A stretch of 64,000 nt of DNA from Ursus arctos (GCF_023065955.2 NW_026622852.1:11548423-11612422), one strand, 5' to 3'. Counted from the stretch's first letter, positions 1-11,472 are shown. A program made the numbers and translations. The notes: generated from the letters alone by a model not told the origin.

Positions 1-844
1 TTGGCGGTCTCAGTTCAATTGCTCTGAACAGGTGTTCAGATCTTGGTTAGTTGTAAGTGGCTCCCTTGTTAACAGTATCAACAGAGGGCAAAGGACTGAA
101 TGAGTACAGAAAATCTACTACCCTCTCATCTTTTGAGATGGATCCTTTAGGGCAATGTTGATGATACACATTGGTCTGTTCTATAGAGAAATACTGTATC
201 TAAATTGGCCAGTACAGCACTTTTACAAAATAAAAACGAAGAGTTTGTTTTATGTACAGAAAATGAAAACATAAAGGGCGTCTGGCATGTTTTGTAGGTA
301 ATTGTCACGTTTAATTTTTTCCTTTGAAGGATGGGAAGTGTTTCATATCACTTGTCAGTAAAGTAGTGATAAAGCAATTTGTCCTGCATTTAGCCTCTGC
401 TCGCCTAACTTTAGTAGTCACAGGAAGTGTGAAAACTGCTTTCTGACATATTTACTGATAATAGTGTGTTTTAAGATTGAGCACATGTAACACATTCAGA
501 TTGGTTGACAATAAATTCTCGATGTTTATATTATATTAAATGCCTATATTATAATTGCTTATAATCCTTTTTTAGAAACTGACCATCCTGCAATATATGT
601 TTTATTATTACTAAAATGAAGCAGAGAAATTGACCTAAGACCGTCATGTGTCTGCCTAAAAGTTTGCTTTCCATAGTAGCAGTTAAGCTTTTTAGAAATT
701 ATGACATAGGATTTTAATTTCTGCATACTTGAGTTTTAGGAAATTCATTCCATAAATAGTGAACTTGAATTAGGGAATGTATAAATGAATTTTCATTGCA
801 CTTTGAACATATTAAGGAAGAAAACAACTTCATTTTAAAAATAG
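1..844 (+). other. CNTLN: CNTLN intron (3' part)
   Basis: AT-rich intron leading to exon a. No repeat, RNA gene or further exon recognised. Confidence 0.7.
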
Positions 845-964
845 GACTCATATCAGAAAAATAAAGAGAGCAGATCCCCAACAACTTCGACAAGAAGATT
901 CTGATGCTGTATGGAACGAACTGGCCTATTTCAAAAGGGAGAACCAGGAGCTCATGATTCAAAA
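845..964 (+). CDS. CNTLN: CNTLN internal exon a (centlein)
   Basis: First visible coding exon of CNTLN. Centlein is a long coiled-coil protein of the centriole that bridges C-Nap1 (CEP250) and CEP68 in centrosome cohesion (family knowledge). The frame reads through VWNELAYFKRENQELM, a charged helical stretch fitting a coiled coil. The donor is AA|GTGAGT; the split codon AA|G is completed by the next exon (phase 2). Two AG acceptors are in frame with each other: TAG ending at 844 and CAG ending at 856. I chose the first because it follows the better, though weak, pyrimidine run; using the second removes four residues. Frame, homology and donor are secure; the 5' edge is not. Confidence 0.85.
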
Positions 965-2132
965 GTGAGTTTCTTTTTTAACAATATGGACTTAGATAAA
1001 CATTTAGGAGAAATGTTTTGTGGCTTAAAGATCATGAGAGAAATACCTTATAAAATTTGAAAATGAAATAATCTGGTTTTTGTTAATAAAAATAAAGAAA
1101 AAAAGGCATATCTTTTTAAATATATATATATGTATAATACAATAACAAGTTGCACATTTGCTAGCTTTAGCCGAAACTGTATAATATGATCTAGGGATTG
1201 TGTTAATTAATGTGGCTCTCATCTGTTGGAGGTGTCGCTCTTCATTAGCCTGTATTTTAGACGCTGCCGTGCTTCATTTTTGGAATGAGGTGGAGAGGGG
1301 ATAACCTAGCCAGCCATCCTTGTTTGATCTCCTAGATACATACGCAATGCAGAATGCCTGAGCTCTCTTGGTTCCCTGCCCTGTCCTGCTAATCCCAGCT
1401 GAGCTCATTATGGTGTAGCCTTGCTGCTACTCTTGGAGCCAGAGCTGTCCAAGCTAATTACTGGTAGCAGCAGAACTGCCTGTTAAGGGTCTGGTATGGA
1501 TCTGCTAACATGGTCCTTGGTAGTGACCTGCAAAAGACACGAGGGAATTGCTTTCTTTCTTGCTGTGCACTGCCTGTCCTTTGGGCTTAATGCTGATCCC
1601 TCCACATAGGTCTTTTAGCTGCCCTAAGTATAAAACTTGATGAAGGATACTCATATTTTAGAAAACATACAGTTTTCTTCCTTGATCTTATAATTCACAG
1701 GCTATTATATTCAGCTTGGCAAAGAAAGAACGCATTTCTTTTTTTTTTTTTTTTTTTTTTTTGGAATATAAAGGAGTTAGACCAACATAATTAGCTCTTT
1801 TGCTACTTAACTATTTCTTCATTTAGAGCTAATTTTTGACATCCACACCATGCAATTCTTTTTGAAAGCCTGTTGTCTTTGAGATGATGAGCGTCATGTG
1901 GCATAATGTAATCAAATACCGTTGAGTTTTTTTAGCTATAAATCTGAATCTTACTTTATATATTACATGATAACACATGTAACTTTAGATTACACCTTTT
2001 CCATGTAATGATAAAAATGATATATCAGATTATATGTGTACTTGCAGTTACCTCTTAAAGTACACTATATTAGTGCTAAAGTCTGATGCTGCTAATAGTC
2101 TCTTATCTTAAAAATTATTTATAGATTTGTCC
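965..2132 (+). other. CNTLN: CNTLN intron, mostly unassigned
   Basis: Starts with the GTGAGT donor. 1260-1630 is richer in G and C than its surroundings but has no long frame. A run of about 24 T lies near 1740-1762. Nothing else recognised. Confidence 0.6.
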
Positions 2133-3361
2133 AGAAATTGTCTCTGACAATTTTTAATAGCTGTATTGAAATATAATTCATCATATAAAGTGAATAATTC
2201 ATTGGATTTTAATATATTCAAAGAGCTATATGTCCATCATCACATTAAATTTTAGAACATTTTCATTTATCCCCTTGCCCAAGCCCCACACCACTTAGCC
2301 CAATTCTGCCACCACCCCTACCACCCTCCCTTCCTTAGATGACCAGTAAGCTACTTTCTGTGTCTATAGATTTACTGGTTTGAACACTGAGAAATTCATT
2401 AGATGATGTTATAATTTTTGCTTCAGCTGTCAAACATAATTTTAAAACTCCAAAGAAGGATATTTTTAATCTTTCCACTGTTATTTCTTCACTTCTGACC
2501 TTTGAAGTTCTCCCTCACTCTTTTTTTTTTTTTTTAAGTCATTTTCTTTCTGTTTGAAGAGCTTTTCTTTAGACTTTTGTTTAGGGTAAGTTGGTTAGGA
2601 ACAAATCCTCTAAATTTCCTTTATTTAAAATGTCTTCATTTCAGCTTCACTCCAGAAGGGTGTTTTCACTGATTAGAGAATTCTAGGTTAGCAGCTTTTT
2701 TCTTTAGAACTTGAAAAATATTCCATTTCTGTGGTTTCTGATGAAAAATACATTGTTATTTGAATCGTTGCTCCCATAAAGGGAACGCATCCTTCTCTTT
2801 AGCATTCCATCATTTTCATTTGTCTCTACTTTTCAGGAGTTTAATTTTGATATATCTTGGCATGGATTTCTTTTGGTTTATGCTGTTTGAGATGCTCTAA
2901 GCTTCTTGAAACTCTCGGTTTATGCTCTTTTTTCAAATTGAGGAAATTTTGGTCATTATTTTTTTAAATACTTTTTTCAGCCTGACATTCCTTGTTCCTC
3001 TCATTCTGGAACTCTGTTTTCATGACTGTTAGATTTTTTTAGTATTGTCCTACAGGTCCCTGAGGCTCTGTTCGTTTTATTTTTTTAGCTTGTTTTATCT
3101 CTGTTGTTAAAACTGGGTAATTTCTATTGTTCTGTCTTCAGGTTCACTGATTCTTTCCTCTTTCATCTGTCATCCTTGCTATTGAAGCCATACATTGAGT
3201 TTTTTATTTTGGTTTTTATAATTTTCAGTTCTGAAATTTCCATTTGATTTTTCTTTATAACACTTATTTATTTGCTGAGACTTCCTGTTTTATTTGTTTC
3301 AAGATCATTCATAATTGTTCATTGAAACATTTTAATCATGGCTACTTTAAAATCTTTGTTA

Positions 3362-3561
3362 GGGGCGCCTGGGTGGCACAGCGGTTAAGCGTCTGCCTTC
3401 GGCTCAGGGCGTGATCCCGGCGTTGTGGGATCGAGTCCCACATGAGGCTCCTCTGCTATGAGCCTGCTTCTTCCTCTCCCACTCCCCCTGCTTGTGTTCC
3501 CTCTCTGGCTGGCTGTCTCTATCTCTGTCAAATAAATAAATAAAATCTTTAAAAAATAAAA
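3362..3561 (+). repeat. Carnivore tRNA-Lys SINE (full, young)
   Basis: Head GGGGCGCCTGGGTGGCACAG, pyrimidine-rich body, A-rich tail. TSD AAAATCTTTGTTA before (3349-3361) and after (about 3563-3575). Confidence 0.93.
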
Positions 3562-3576
3562 TAAAATCTTTGTTAA

Positions 3577-3670
3577 GGGGCGCCTGGCTGGCTCAGTTGG
3601 TATAAAATGCAACTCTTGATCTCAGGGTTGTGATTTTGAGCCTCACATTGGGCAGATTACTTAAAAAAAA
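3577..3670 (+). repeat. Short old carnivore SINE abutting the previous one
   Basis: GGGGCGCCTGGCTGGCTCAG head, then 'GGGCAGATTACTTAAAAAAA' tail; lacks the pyrimidine-rich body. Starts right after the 3' TSD of the SINE at 3362, and the L1 target sequence resumes at about 3678 ('AAAATCCTTCTCAAG'). Confidence 0.85.
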
Positions 3671-4393
3671 AGTAAGATAAAATCCTTCTCAAGTAATTCT
3701 GACATGTGCATTATTATCTGGGTGGTGGCATTTTTTAATTACAATTTCTCCTTTAAGTTGAGATTTTCTTTGTTTTTGGTATGAGAATTGATTTTCAGTT
3801 GTCTCTTGGACATTGGGGGTATTGTGTTTTGAGACATTGGATCTTATTTAAATCTTTTATCTTAACAGATCTCTGATGGCGTCATGCGTGAGGGAGAAGG
3901 TCAGGTCATTAGTGCCATGAAGGGATAGAAGTCTTAGCTCCTAACTTGACCCTCACTGACTCTGCATTAAAGGGTGTGTGAAGGGGTGCCTCACTACTAC
4001 TTGATGAGGGTGGAAGACCAGGCTTCACATTTGACCTTTATTGACAGAGATAGCAAGGCGGCAGCTTCTTTTTTTTTTTTTTTTCTTTCCTTTTACCCAG
4101 TGGTATATGGCTGGAGTAGAGTGGGTATTGTCAATTAAGATTTCTGTCCTGCCAGTTTGCCCATTTCTCAGTTCTTTGGCTAGGGAGAGCAGAATTTCCT
4201 TGAGATTTTTTTGTTTGTTTGTGTCCATTGGCATTTCTGGGTTGTGGATTTCTCCAGTACCTACTTTGAGATATTTAAGAGGAAAGAAGAAAGCCAGGGA
4301 ATTTATCACTGTGGGTTGTTCTTGTATTCCTATGGTCCCTTTTGTATCCTTCTTCTTCTCCCTGCCTTTCAGAGTCTTCTTACACTTGTTTTA

Positions 4394-4467
4394 TGTATCA
4401 TGTTCAGAGTTTTATATTTAAATAATGGGATGAATAGGTGGAAACATGGAACTAGAAGTTCTAACTT
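4394..4467 (+). repeat. Left arm of a 74-bp inverted repeat
   Basis: Reverse-complementary to 5621-5694 with only two mismatches by eye. It is the arm embedded in the old L1M region and so probably the source copy. Confidence 0.93.
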
Positions 4468-4538
4468 GTTTTTCTATGGACCAGCTGGTCTTATTTTTGT
4501 GTCATACATTGGCATCTGCTTTATTTTTTTATTGTTTT

Positions 4539-4713
4539 AAAAAGGTTTTATTTATTTATTTGAGAGAGAGGAGGAGGAGCAAAGGGAAAGGTACAAGCAG
4601 ACTCCATGATGAGCATGGAGCCCGATGCAGGGCTTGAACCCAGGACCCTGAGATCATGACCTGAGCTGAAATCACAAGTTGACCAGTTAACTGGCTGAAC
4701 CACCCAGGCATCC
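4539..4713 (-). repeat. Carnivore SINE, antisense
   Basis: Starts with A/T-rich tail complement and 'TTTATTTATTTATTTGAGAG', ends 'ACCACCCAGGCATCCC'. Imperfect TSD TGGCATCTGCTTTA / TGGCATCTTGTTTA. Confidence 0.88.
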
Positions 4714-4768
4714 CTGGCATCTTGTTTAATACTTAATCCTGACTATTTAAGGCTAGAATATATAAAAG

Positions 4769-5414
4769 CTGGTACAGCACTCTGGAAAACAGTGTGGAGG
4801 TTCCTCAAGAAGTTAAAAATAGAGCTATCCTATGACCTAGCAATTGCACTACTAGGTATTTACCTCAAAGATACAGATGTAGTGAAAGAAGGGGCACCTG
4901 CACCCCAATGTTCATAGCAGCAGTGTTCACAATAGCCAAACTATGGACAGAGCTCCGATGTCCATCAACAAATGAATGGATAAAGATATGGTTCATATAT
5001 ACAATGGAGTATTACTCAGCCATCAGATCGGATGAATACCCACCATTTACATCGACGTGGATGGAACTGGAGGGAATTATGATAAGTAAAATAAGTCAAT
5101 CAGGGAAAGACAGTTATCATATGGTTTCACTCATATATGGAATATAAACAGTGCAAAGAGGATCATAGGGGAAAGGAGGGAAAACTGAATGGGAAGAAAT
5201 CAGAGAGGGAAACAAAGTATGAGAGACTCTTGATTCTGGGAAACAAACTGAGGGTTGCTGAAGGGGAGGTGGGTGGAGGGATGGGTAATTGGGTGATGGG
5301 CATTAAGGAGGACACGTGATCTGATGAGCACTGGGTGTTATGTGCAACTGATGAATCACTGAACACTACATCGGAAACTAATGATGTTAGCTAACTGAAT
5401 TTAAATTTTTAAAA
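4769..5414 (+). mobile_element. 5'-truncated carnivore L1 with target-site duplication
   Basis: End of ORF2 (frames reading AAVFTIAKLWTELRCPSTNE and MEYYSAIRSDE), 3'UTR with 'GAAACAAAGTATGAGAGACT' and an A-rich end. Flanked by a 20-bp duplication, AAGGCTAGA(A/C)TATATAAAAG, at 4749-4768 and 5415-5434 with one mismatch: a textbook target-primed insertion, fairly recent. Confidence 0.92.
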
Positions 5415-5461
5415 AAGGCTAGACTATATAAAAGATATATATAAAAGAAGATGTACTTCTG

Positions 5462-5595
5462 AACTACTTTAAAGTAGTTCTTCCAAATCCAGTCATTAAC
5501 GTTGAGTTAACTTTTCAAGATCCTACTAAACTACTTTAAACTAGTTCTTCCAAATCCAGTCATTAATGTTGAGTTAACTTTTTAAGATCCTACTA
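5462..5595 (+). repeat. Two-copy tandem duplication, 67-bp unit
   Basis: Units 5462-5528 and 5529-5595 differ at three positions by eye. Unit 1 opens within a perfect 20-bp palindrome, GAACTACTTTAAAGTAGTTC (5461-5480); unit 2 has one change that breaks it. Confidence 0.95.
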
Positions 5596-5620
5596 AAAAA
5601 TTGTGTTAAATAATAACTAG

Positions 5621-5694
5621 AAGTTAGAACTTCTAGTTCCATGTTTCCACCTATTCATCCCATTAATTAAATATAAAACCCTGAACATGATACA
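5621..5694 (-). repeat. Right arm of the 74-bp inverted repeat
   Basis: Reverse complement of 4394-4467 (72 of 74 by eye). Its outer end begins at a short hairpin (ACTAGAAGTT-AG-AACTTCTAGT, 5617-5638). It is bracketed by a near-direct repeat, AAAAAATTGTGTTA at 5595-5608 and AAAAAATTTGTGTTA at 5694-5708. Confidence 0.93.
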
Positions 5695-5708
5695 AAAAAT
5701 TTGTGTTA

Positions 5709-7779
5709 CAAAATATGTTAAAGGAAATGATGCTGCCACCAACCTATACTGTGGTGTTTCTACCATCGAGTGTGCTCAGGATTATGTTGCTGCTTTAGGA
5801 TGTGAGAATGTGAGGACTTGAGAAATTTGTATGGAATATAGTTCCTATAGTAATTCAGATATACTTACATATCTGCTTATTTTATCAGTGATGTTTTAAC
5901 AAAAGACCAAGAACTTCACAATCTATGAACTGATGAATTGGCTTGTTCAACTTAGTATTTATCTAACAAATATTCATAGATTTTTTCATTCATTCACCAT
6001 TTAAACAATATAGTTCAGAGCCAGGCATAAAGCTAGGGACTGAATATACAGTGTTGTATTGAAGAAGAACGATTTCAGACTCTAATGAGATTTATTTTAG
6101 GGCCATCTGCCATGTGCCGGTGAGGTAAAACCATTCTTTGGGCTGCTAGATGGTAAGAGTCAAGGAAAGCTTTCAGAAAGGCCAGGCTCACTCAGCTTTT
6201 CCACTTAGTTGAGGATGTTGCCTTACCATCACTAAGTTAGATATATAAACCAACAAAGTCAGGTTAACATTCTCCTAAGTGAATAAATTAACATTTTCCT
6301 GAATAAAAACACAGGTATAAAAATATTTGTGTACATTATTTCTCAACAGTGATATATAAAACTATAAAAAGAGACTCTGGTGCCACAGCACATTAAGCTT
6401 TTCTTATATTACAAATCCAGCGTGTCCTTGTTAGAAACCCACGAAGTCAAGGGAAGGTGTGCTGACATTCATTGCATGTTTATCTGTATCTCTGGCTAAA
6501 TAAATCATTACAGTGGGTGGTACTTTTGGTCTTTTTATACTAATGCATAGCCTATAAAAAATACTGCATCTGAGCACTCTGCTAGGTACAGGTAAGCACA
6601 AAGAAATAATATGCTACCCCCCCCCTTTTTTTTTTTTTAATCAGGACTTCATGTAGCTTAGCAGGGAAAAGAGCAGCAGTGTGATAAGAGCAAAAATAAG
6701 GGAATAGTAGTGGCATAACGCAGGGAAAATGGCATTATGATTTGTCCATTTGCCCAAACGAGAAACCTAGAGGGTTATAACTGATTCATCCCTCTGCCTT
6801 ACCTCCTTACAATAGTCTTAATGATTCCATATCACAAATATCTCTAAAATATATCTATTTCTTTCCATTCTTATTATCAATGTCCTTGTCCAAACTACCA
6901 TCATATCTTTCTTGCTCAAGTAGAATAAACTCATAAAATCTCCCTACATCCATTCTTATCCCCTCAAATCCATTTTCCCCCTTCTGCTACAGAGTGATTT
7001 TTTTAAAAATACATAAATGAACATACCTCTCCCCTGTTTAAAAACCTTTAACAACTTTCCATTGCTCTCAAAATAAAAACTAAATTATTTATATAGCACA
7101 ATTGAACATCTTAGCCCCCTTCTTATCATTTCTGTTTCACTTTTGTTCCTTACCTGAAAATCAGTATGAGAATACAAAATATTTGCAAAGAATTACTGAT
7201 GCTTTTCCTACTTCATGCTGAGAATCCTGGTTGGTGAATTTGTCAGTGAAGGTAGAGTTGGGGTCAATAATATAGGGGTTTAGAATTCATAATTTAAAAA
7301 TTCAGGTTTATTTTATAGAAGCAGGGAATTTTAATGCAGTATATCATAACTAAAGTCTTCTTTGATTCAATGATCTTTTGATCATTTTTCTTTAATGATA
7401 AAAAGTAGACAAGCTATAGGTCAGTAGCATTGCCCAAGAAGGAATACCTTCTTCTTTCTTGGGTTAAACGTTAAATATATGCAGGCTATGATTTCAAAGA
7501 ATATTTTATAAAATTCAAATAATAATTTTTAAGGAGCTAAAATCAAAATACTATGGTAGGAAGTTCAGGGGTTTTTTGTATGGCAAATCAAGGCTCCCTG
7601 TTTTCCTGAGCACAAATATTATTTTTCCATATGTAGAAATGAGGATTTTAGTAACTGAATTTCTCTAATATGAGTTGGAAATAAAATTCTCTAGAAAATG
7701 TCTGCTAAATCAAGACATATTTTGCAAACAAATGTATTTTTGGATAACCATCAGCATTGTATGAATTACACATAAGTTT
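5709..7779 (+). other. CNTLN: CNTLN intron, mostly unique
   Basis: AT-rich. A C9/T13 run at 6616-6638 and a probable ancient repeat at 6775-7140. No coding sequence. Confidence 0.6.
6775..7140. repeat. Probable ancient interspersed repeat, family unassigned
   Basis: Pyrimidine-rich stretch including 'ACAGAGTGATTTTTTTAAAA' and 'TGTTTAAAAACCTTTAACAA', wording I associate with old mammalian LINE repeats read in reverse. Not secure. Confidence 0.35.
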
Positions 7780-7850
7780 TATTTTATTTTTTTTAAAGAG
7801 AGACAGGAAGAGAGAGTGAGTGGGGAGGGGCAGAGGAAGGAGAGAATATT
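7780..7850 (-). repeat. Truncated SINE tail-body fragment
   Basis: A/T-rich start followed by AGAGAGACAGGAAGAGAGAG and more purine repeats, the antisense of the SINE body. The next SINE follows directly. Confidence 0.55.
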
Positions 7851-7873
7851 TTATTATTATTTTTTTTTTTTTT

Positions 7874-8051
7874 AAGATTTTATTTTTTCATTTGAGAGAG
7901 AGTGCATGTGTGAGTTGGGAGGAGGACAGAGAGGGAGGGAGAGGGACCAGTGTGGAGCCCAACACAGGACTCAGTCTCACAACCCTGAGATCAGGACCGG
8001 AGCCAAAACCAAAGGTCAGAAGCTTAACCGACTGAACCACCTAGGTGCTCC
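7874..8051 (-). repeat. Carnivore SINE, antisense
   Basis: AAGATTTTATTTTTTCATTT start, 'CACAACCCTGAGATCAGGAC' core, ends 'GAACCACCTAGGTGCTCC'. Preceded by a T run (7860-7873). Confidence 0.9.
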
Positions 8052-8055
8052 ACAT

Positions 8056-9290
8056 TATTTTATTTTAAAGCATACAATTTAGTGACATTTAGTGTATTTA
8101 CAATGTTGTGTAGCCATGACCTTTATCTAATCCAGAGCATTTTCATTACCCCCAAAAGAGACCCCATACCCAGTAAGCAGTCACTTCCAATCTCCCCATT
8201 TCCTCCTTCCTCTAGCTCCTCACAATCACTAATCTGCTTTCTATCCATATGAATTTACCAAGTCTGAATATTTTATATAAATAGAATCATACAATATGTG
8301 ACCTTTTGCATTTGGCTTCTTTCACTTAGCATAAGGTTTTTGAGAGTCATTCACATTGTAGTATGTATCAATATGTCATTCCTTTTTACAGCTGAATAAT
8401 AGCCCACTGTATGTATATACAATTTATTCGTTCATTTATTGACGACCGTTTGGGTTGCTTCTACTTTTAGGCTATTGTGAATAGTGCCACTATGAACATT
8501 TATGTACAAGTATTTATTTGAATACTTGTTTTCAATTCTTTGGGATATATACCTGTGAGCAAAATTGCTGGGTCATATGGTAAGCCTATGTTTAACTTTG
8601 TGAGGAACTGCCAAACTGTGTTTATAGTGGCTACATCATTCTATATTCTCACCGGCAATCTACAAAGATTCCACTTGCCCCACATCCTTATTAACACTCA
8701 GTATTTTTTTTCTTTTTAAAAAAAAAATTATTACTTTTAAAAAATATTTTTAAATTATTAAATATATGAAGTGGTATTTCATTGTGGTATTGATTTGTGT
8801 TTTCTCAATGACTAATGAGCATCTTTGCATATGTTTATTTGCCATTTGTGTTTCTTTGGATAAATATTCAAGTCTTTGCTGTTTTAAAAAATTGGGTTCT
8901 CTTTTTGATTTTGAGTTATGAGTTCTTTGCATATTGTGGTTACTAGATATTTGCAAATATTTTCTCCCATTCTGTAGGTGATCTTTTTATTTCTTAATGG
9001 TTCCCTTTGATGAACAAAAGTTTTTAATTTTATGAAGTTCAATTTATCTATTTTTTTCATTTTTCTTTTTTCCTTATGCTTTTGGTGTTATGCCCTTATA
9101 GCCATCACCAAATCCAAGGTCATAAAGATTTACCCCCATGTTTTCTTCTAACTGTTTTGTAGTTTTAACTCCTATTTAGATCTTTGGTCCATTTTTAGTT
9201 AATTTTTTAAAATTTGTTGTGAAGTAGGGGTACAGCCTACCTCTTTTACATGTGAATATCCAGTTGTCCCACATACTTTTTTTTATAGCT
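8056..9290 (-). mobile_element. Old L1 3' region, antisense
   Basis: Long reverse match to L1 3'UTR and ORF2 end: 'CTGAATAATAGCCCACTGTA', 'GGCTATTGTGAATAGTGCCA', 'ATTGCTGGGTCATATGGTAA'. Ends in 'AGTTGTCCCACATAC'. Confidence 0.85.
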
Positions 9291-10224
9291 CTGAAGAAGA
9301 GGCTATATGATCATGTGGAAGAGTTATAATGTGATGAATTAATAAGATAAGAATTTAAATGTATCAGTCCTTGAGAAACCAATCCAACATGAAACACTAC
9401 AGGCTATCATAAGCCAAGTGCAAATGAGAATATGAGTTCTGGGATATTAGCATAATCAAAGGTTGTACATGTTATCAGTGTCTGTTGAAAGGCAATGGAT
9501 TTCAAGGCTATATGGTAATGGGTTTTGAATCTCACGTACTTTAAAACTGAAAATCAGAGACAAGAAATTCAGCCACTGATATTGGAGACATAAGAAATAA
9601 ACTCATCTACCTATTAAGTCTTCATAAGTAAGAGTGAGAAGTTTCAGAACAAGATCAGCATGAAACCTAATTCATTGCTGAATTAGAGCCCCATAGCCTA
9701 GGGTCCCTCATCCTCTTCTTTTCTATCTCAAGAATGTTTCAGGTGTGATGGAACCTGAGGCCTCTAGATAGGCTTTTAGAATGCACTCATGATTCTGTTA
9801 AAATACCAGGACCTGGAAGCAAGTAAACTATTATAGCTAGTAAATAATATGTGGGGAAAAGAGGCTTTTAAACTATAGGGTTTTATAATATTAGTTACAT
9901 AGCACTGAATCTGTGTGACCCTTTGTATTGTGCTTTCACTCGTGATTTCAGTAAATATACTGGACACTGAAAGTAAAATATTGAGCAGAACACACATGCT
10001 CCAGCCTCAGAGGCCTTCAGCTTATTGGAGTACACAAATAATAATCAATAAACACACAAATATATAATTACAGTCTTTGATTGAAGATAAAGCTCTGCTA
10101 TGCTTTCCCATGTTTCCATTTTCCCTGATTCTTTCCGTTTTTCTTCTTTGTCTTTCCTTCCCTCCCATCTGGCTAAAATATAGAAATAGTTTATACTTTT
10201 GTTTGTGGTGTTATCAACCTTTTG
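9291..10224 (+). other. CNTLN: CNTLN intron, nothing recognised
   Basis: No recognised repeat or coding signal. Confidence 0.55.
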
Positions 10225-10660
10225 GGGGGAGATATACTTTTTATTGTGGTAAAATTTACATAACATGAAATTTACCTTTGTAACCATTTTTAGTCATAGA
10301 GTTTAGTACCATTAAATATGCTCACATTGTTGTCCTACCATCACTACCATCCGTATTTAGAACTTTTTCTATTCTCAAGATGAAACTGTGTCCCCGTTAA
10401 ATAATAGCTCCCCATTCCCCCTTCTCTCAGCTCTTGTCTTTTTATCCTTTTGCCCTGTGAATTTGCCGATTCTTGGCATCCTGTAAAAATGGAATCATAC
10501 AGTATTTTTCCTTTTGTGTCTGGGGTTTATTGCATTTGTCATGTCTTCCAAGTTTTTGCATGTTGTAGCATGTGTCACAATTTCTTTCCTTTTAAGGCTG
10601 AATAATACTCTGTTGTATGTATATACCACATTTTGTTCACCCATTCATCCACTGATAGTT
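10225..10660 (-). mobile_element. Old L1 3' end, antisense
   Basis: 'TTATTGTGGTAAAATTTACA', 'AATGGAATCATACAGTATTT', 'GGCTGAATAATACTCTGTTG' are L1M 3'-end phrases in reverse. Short and diverged. Confidence 0.8.
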
Positions 10661-10896
10661 ATAATCACCTTTCAGTGATTATATTTTTCTTGTATTTTCA
10701 TTTTATTTTACTGTACAGTTAACAAGACTATTAGTTAAGAAAAAATATTTTGTAACTATCGGGAGATAATTCACTGAAGTAAATGGCAAGTATATTTTGG
10801 AGTTTTATTTTCTAACTCTTGAGATTAACTTTCGATGTCAATAAATTGTTTTCATATACTTGAGACCATATACATATGGTATTTGTTTTTTGAGGT

Positions 10897-11255
10897 CATC
10901 TGTCTTAGTCTGTTCAGGCTCCTGTAACAAAATACCACAGACAGGGTAGCCTATAAGCAACAGAAATTTATTCTCACAGTGCTGGAGGCTGAACATCTGA
11001 GATCAGGGTGCCAGCATGGTCTGGTGAGGGCCTTCTTTTGTGTTGCAGATGTCTTGTCTTGTCCTCATATGACAGAAGGGGCCACAGAGCTCTATGGGGT
11101 CTCTTTTTTAAGGGCACTGATCCCATTCATGAGGATTTCATCCACGTGACCTAAGAACATCCCATAGGTCCAAATTCCTACTGTCACCGTCTTTGGAGGT
11201 TAGGATTTCAACATGAATTTTAGGGGAACACAAACACTCAGGTCATAGCATCATT
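10897..11255 (-). mobile_element. MaLR-type (MST/MLT1-like) LTR, antisense
   Basis: 'TAGTCTGTTCAGGCTCCTGT ... ACAGAAATTTATTCTCACAG' is the reverse complement of the end of MST-like MaLR LTRs (ERVL-MaLR). The same family occurs in sense at 58725. The downstream end abuts a young SINE and its TSD. Confidence 0.7.
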
Positions 11256-11270
11256 CATATAGTATTTTTA

Positions 11271-11472
11271 TTTTTTTTTATTAAAGATTTTATTTATTTA
11301 TTCGACAGAGATAGAGACAGCCAGCGAGAGAGGGAACACAAGCAGGGGGAGTGGGAGAGGAAGAAGCAGGCTCATAGAGGAGGAGCCTGATGTGGGGCTC
11401 AATCCCATAACGCCGGGATCACGCCCTGAGCCGAAGGCAGACGCTTAACCGCTGTGCCACCCAGGCGCCCCG
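11271..11472 (-). repeat. Carnivore tRNA-Lys SINE, antisense, young
   Basis: Full-length; ends GTGCCACCCAGGCGCCCC. Perfect 14-bp TSD ATATAGTATTTTTA (11257-11270 and 11473-11486). Confidence 0.94.

Larger units (their letters stand above)
2133..4480 (-). mobile_element. Old L1 (L1M-type), antisense, with nested SINEs
   Basis: 2133-2400 matches an L1M 3' end read in reverse ('GAAATATAATTCATCATATA', 'TTTTAGAACATTTTCATTTA'). 2640-3360 and 3671-4300 read as the reverse of the L1M ORF1/5' region, including 'CAGTTCTGAAATTTCCATTT'; the sense version of the same segment occurs at 49130-49510. Two SINEs interrupt it at 3362-3670. A poly(T) run at 2520-2535 and another at 4070-4084 lie within. Confidence 0.65.

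Noticed and set aside
3362..3561. tRNA gene (A/B-box-like SINE heads here and at similar sites)
   Set aside because: These are tRNA-derived SINEs with TSDs and A tails, not foldable tRNA genes.
4025..4540. Overlapping 94- to 126-codon open frames on both strands
   Set aside because: They lie in old antisense L1 plus a T run; compositions are low-complexity and match no protein.
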